Origin: Oscillospiraceae bacterium
Lineage (GTDB): Bacteria > Bacillota > Clostridia > Oscillospirales > Oscillospiraceae
DNA length: 7,035 nucleotides
Reading direction: 5' to 3'
NCBI GenBank assembly: GCA_031260745.1
Contig: JAISKY010000233.1
Location: 1-7,035, forward strand
Of the stretch, positions 5,962 through 7,035 are shown piece by piece. Positions within the stretch are counted from its first letter, which is position 1, and each line of letters starts with the position of its first letter. Made by a program: the position numbers and the translations under genes. Below the pieces are notes generated by a model that was given only the letters and a program-made list of their open reading frames with translations, was not told the DNA's origin and searched no databases.

Positions 5962-7008
5962 ATGACAAAAAAAGAACTGTTTTTGAGCGTGATGCGCAAT
6001 GAAAAACCCCAAAAGTGGCTGGGCGCGTCGTTCTCGGCGTATCCTGACGGCGCGGCGGTGTTCGGAGCCGGCGGAGCCGAAAGACTGTTCCACGCTATTA
6101 TTGACCCGATTTCAAATTGGGACATTCTTCAGTTTTCCGGCGAACGCTACCTTGACAACTGGGGCGTCGTGCATCGTTACATTATCGGCGTTGACCCCGG
6201 CATTATCCCGATGGTAGACGACGATAACAAGGTTATCAAGGACATCACCAAATGGCGCGATTACGTCAAGTTCCCGGAAATTCCGAAAGACCTTGACTGG
6301 TCTGCCGCTCAGAAACATACCGCCGAAGCTCACGCTAAGGGCGAGCTTGTTATGGTTCCGAGTTTCCGCGGTCCGTTTGAGCGTCTGCACAGCTTAGAAA
6401 CATTCGAGGACGTGCTCGTCGATATGTACGAGGAGCCGGAAGCGGTCAATGAGTTCTTCGAGGCTTATACCGATTGGAAAATCGAGGTATTCAAGCAGAT
6501 TATTGACAACATTGACTTGGATATTATGCACTGCCACGACGACTTGGGCAGTCTGACCGGATTGTTCTTCTCGGTGGATAAATTCCGCGAGTTGCTGTTG
6601 CCGCACTATAAACGTATGTACGACTATGTCCATAGCAGAGGTATATTGGTTCAGCATCACTGCGACTGTTATATTGAGCCGTTCGCGCTTGACTTCGCGG
6701 AAATCGGCGTTGAGATGTGGCAGGGCGCGTTGCCGACCAACGATATTGTTAAGCTCCAGAAAGAAATGGACAAGCGCGGGTTGAATATGCTCCTAATGGG
6801 CGGTATCGACCAAACAATTGTTGACCGCGACGACATTACGGACGACGAGATTCGCGCCGAAATTCACCGTTGCATTGATACTTACGCTCCCGGCGGACAT
6901 TTCCTGCCCTGTATCGGAAGTATCACGTGTCTGCACGACCACGCAACCGAAGTCTGCGAGGAAGAAATGAGCAAATACGGCGCGGAGTGGCTGAAAGCGC
7001 ACAGTTAA
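5962..7008 (+). CDS. Uroporphyrinogen decarboxylase superfamily protein (MtaA/MtbA-like)
   Basis: A 348-residue cytosolic TIM-barrel protein of the URO-D superfamily. It lacks the N-terminal RQAGRY-type signature of HemE, so it is unlikely to make coproporphyrinogen. It carries the pattern seen in corrinoid-dependent methyltransferases of this superfamily (MtaA, MtbA, CmuA types): HxC at 232-234 (QHHCDC region) and a later Cys at 317 (LPCIGS), expected zinc ligands that activate a thiol methyl acceptor. The IMHCHDDLGS segment (188-197) is a typical active-site strand of the family. No corrinoid protein or substrate-specific methyltransferase lies in the window, so the methyl donor and acceptor are unknown. 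AGGAGGA (5947-5953) lies eight bases before the ATG. The gene has its own sigma-A promoter and follows the bicupin gene after a terminator. The reading frame is complete; only 27 bases follow it and no terminator is visible there. Confidence 0.88.
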   Translation: MTKKELFLSVMRNEKPQKWLGASFSAYPDGAAVFGAGGAERLFHAIIDPISNWDILQFSGERYLDNWGVVHRYIIGVDPGIIPMVDDDNKVIKDITKWRDYVKFPEIPKDLDWSAAQKHTAEAHAKGELVMVPSFRGPFERLHSLETFEDVLVDMYEEPEAVNEFFEAYTDWKIEVFKQIIDNIDLDIMHCHDDLGSLTGLFFSVDKFRELLLPHYKRMYDYVHSRGILVQHHCDCYIEPFALDFAEIGVEMWQGALPTNDIVKLQKEMDKRGLNMLLMGGIDQTIVDRDDITDDEIRAEIHRCIDTYAPGGHFLPCIGSITCLHDHATEVCEEEMSKYGAEWLKAHS

Positions 7009-7035
7009 CAACGAACAAATAATATAGAACAATGA

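Noticed and set aside
5962..7008. Possible HemE (true uroporphyrinogen decarboxylase).
   Set aside because: The N-terminal arginine-rich HemE signature is absent, while the HxC...C zinc-ligand pattern of the methyltransferase branch is present.

Overview
The window comes from an endospore-forming member of the Firmicutes, most likely an uncultured member of class Clostridia. The reasons are two recognisable sporulation proteins (YunB and SpoVAC), a collagen-like protein of the exosporium type, strong AGGAGG ribosome binding sites, and consensus sigma-A promoters with extended -10 elements. No species can be named from the sequence alone. No tRNA, rRNA, CRISPR array, transposase or phage gene was seen.

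Layout. Positions 1-148 are non-coding and hold a hairpin terminator inside a repeat that recurs near 2.8 kb. A minus-strand gene (149-1420) encodes a membrane protein with an N-terminal zinc ribbon, one transmembrane helix and TPR-like helical repeats. Divergent from it, yunB (1609-2277) and spoVAC (2354-2794) run on the plus strand. They meet the convergent gene 2959-4491 at a strong bidirectional terminator (2918-2960). Gene 2959-4491 encodes a 510-residue protein made of a Cys-rich head, 94 full Gly-X-Y triplets, a BclA-like C-terminal domain and a Cys-rich tail. A 316-bp divergent regulatory region (4492-4807) follows, with a candidate sigma-K promoter facing left and a sigma-A promoter facing right. 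The right arm holds a bicupin gene (4808-5776), its terminator, a second sigma-A promoter, and a uroporphyrinogen-decarboxylase-superfamily gene (5962-7008) of the MtaA/MtbA-like, zinc-ligand-bearing kind rather than true HemE.

How they fit together. The central block (yunB, spoVAC, collagen-like gene) is a sporulation and spore-surface neighbourhood: an engulfment or mother-cell membrane protein, an inner-membrane component of the dipicolinate channel, and a likely outer-layer structural protein. The right block looks metabolic and vegetative. Its two genes have separate but near-identical promoters, so they may be co-regulated. A methyl-transfer or small-molecule catabolic role is plausible but unproven.

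The most unusual items are: the disulfide-rich collagen-like protein, whose second half lacks proline and relies on Lys/Asp charge patterns; the spoVAC gene standing apart from spoVAD and spoVAE; the matched promoters of the cupin and URO-D genes; and a palindrome just downstream of the cupin promoter.
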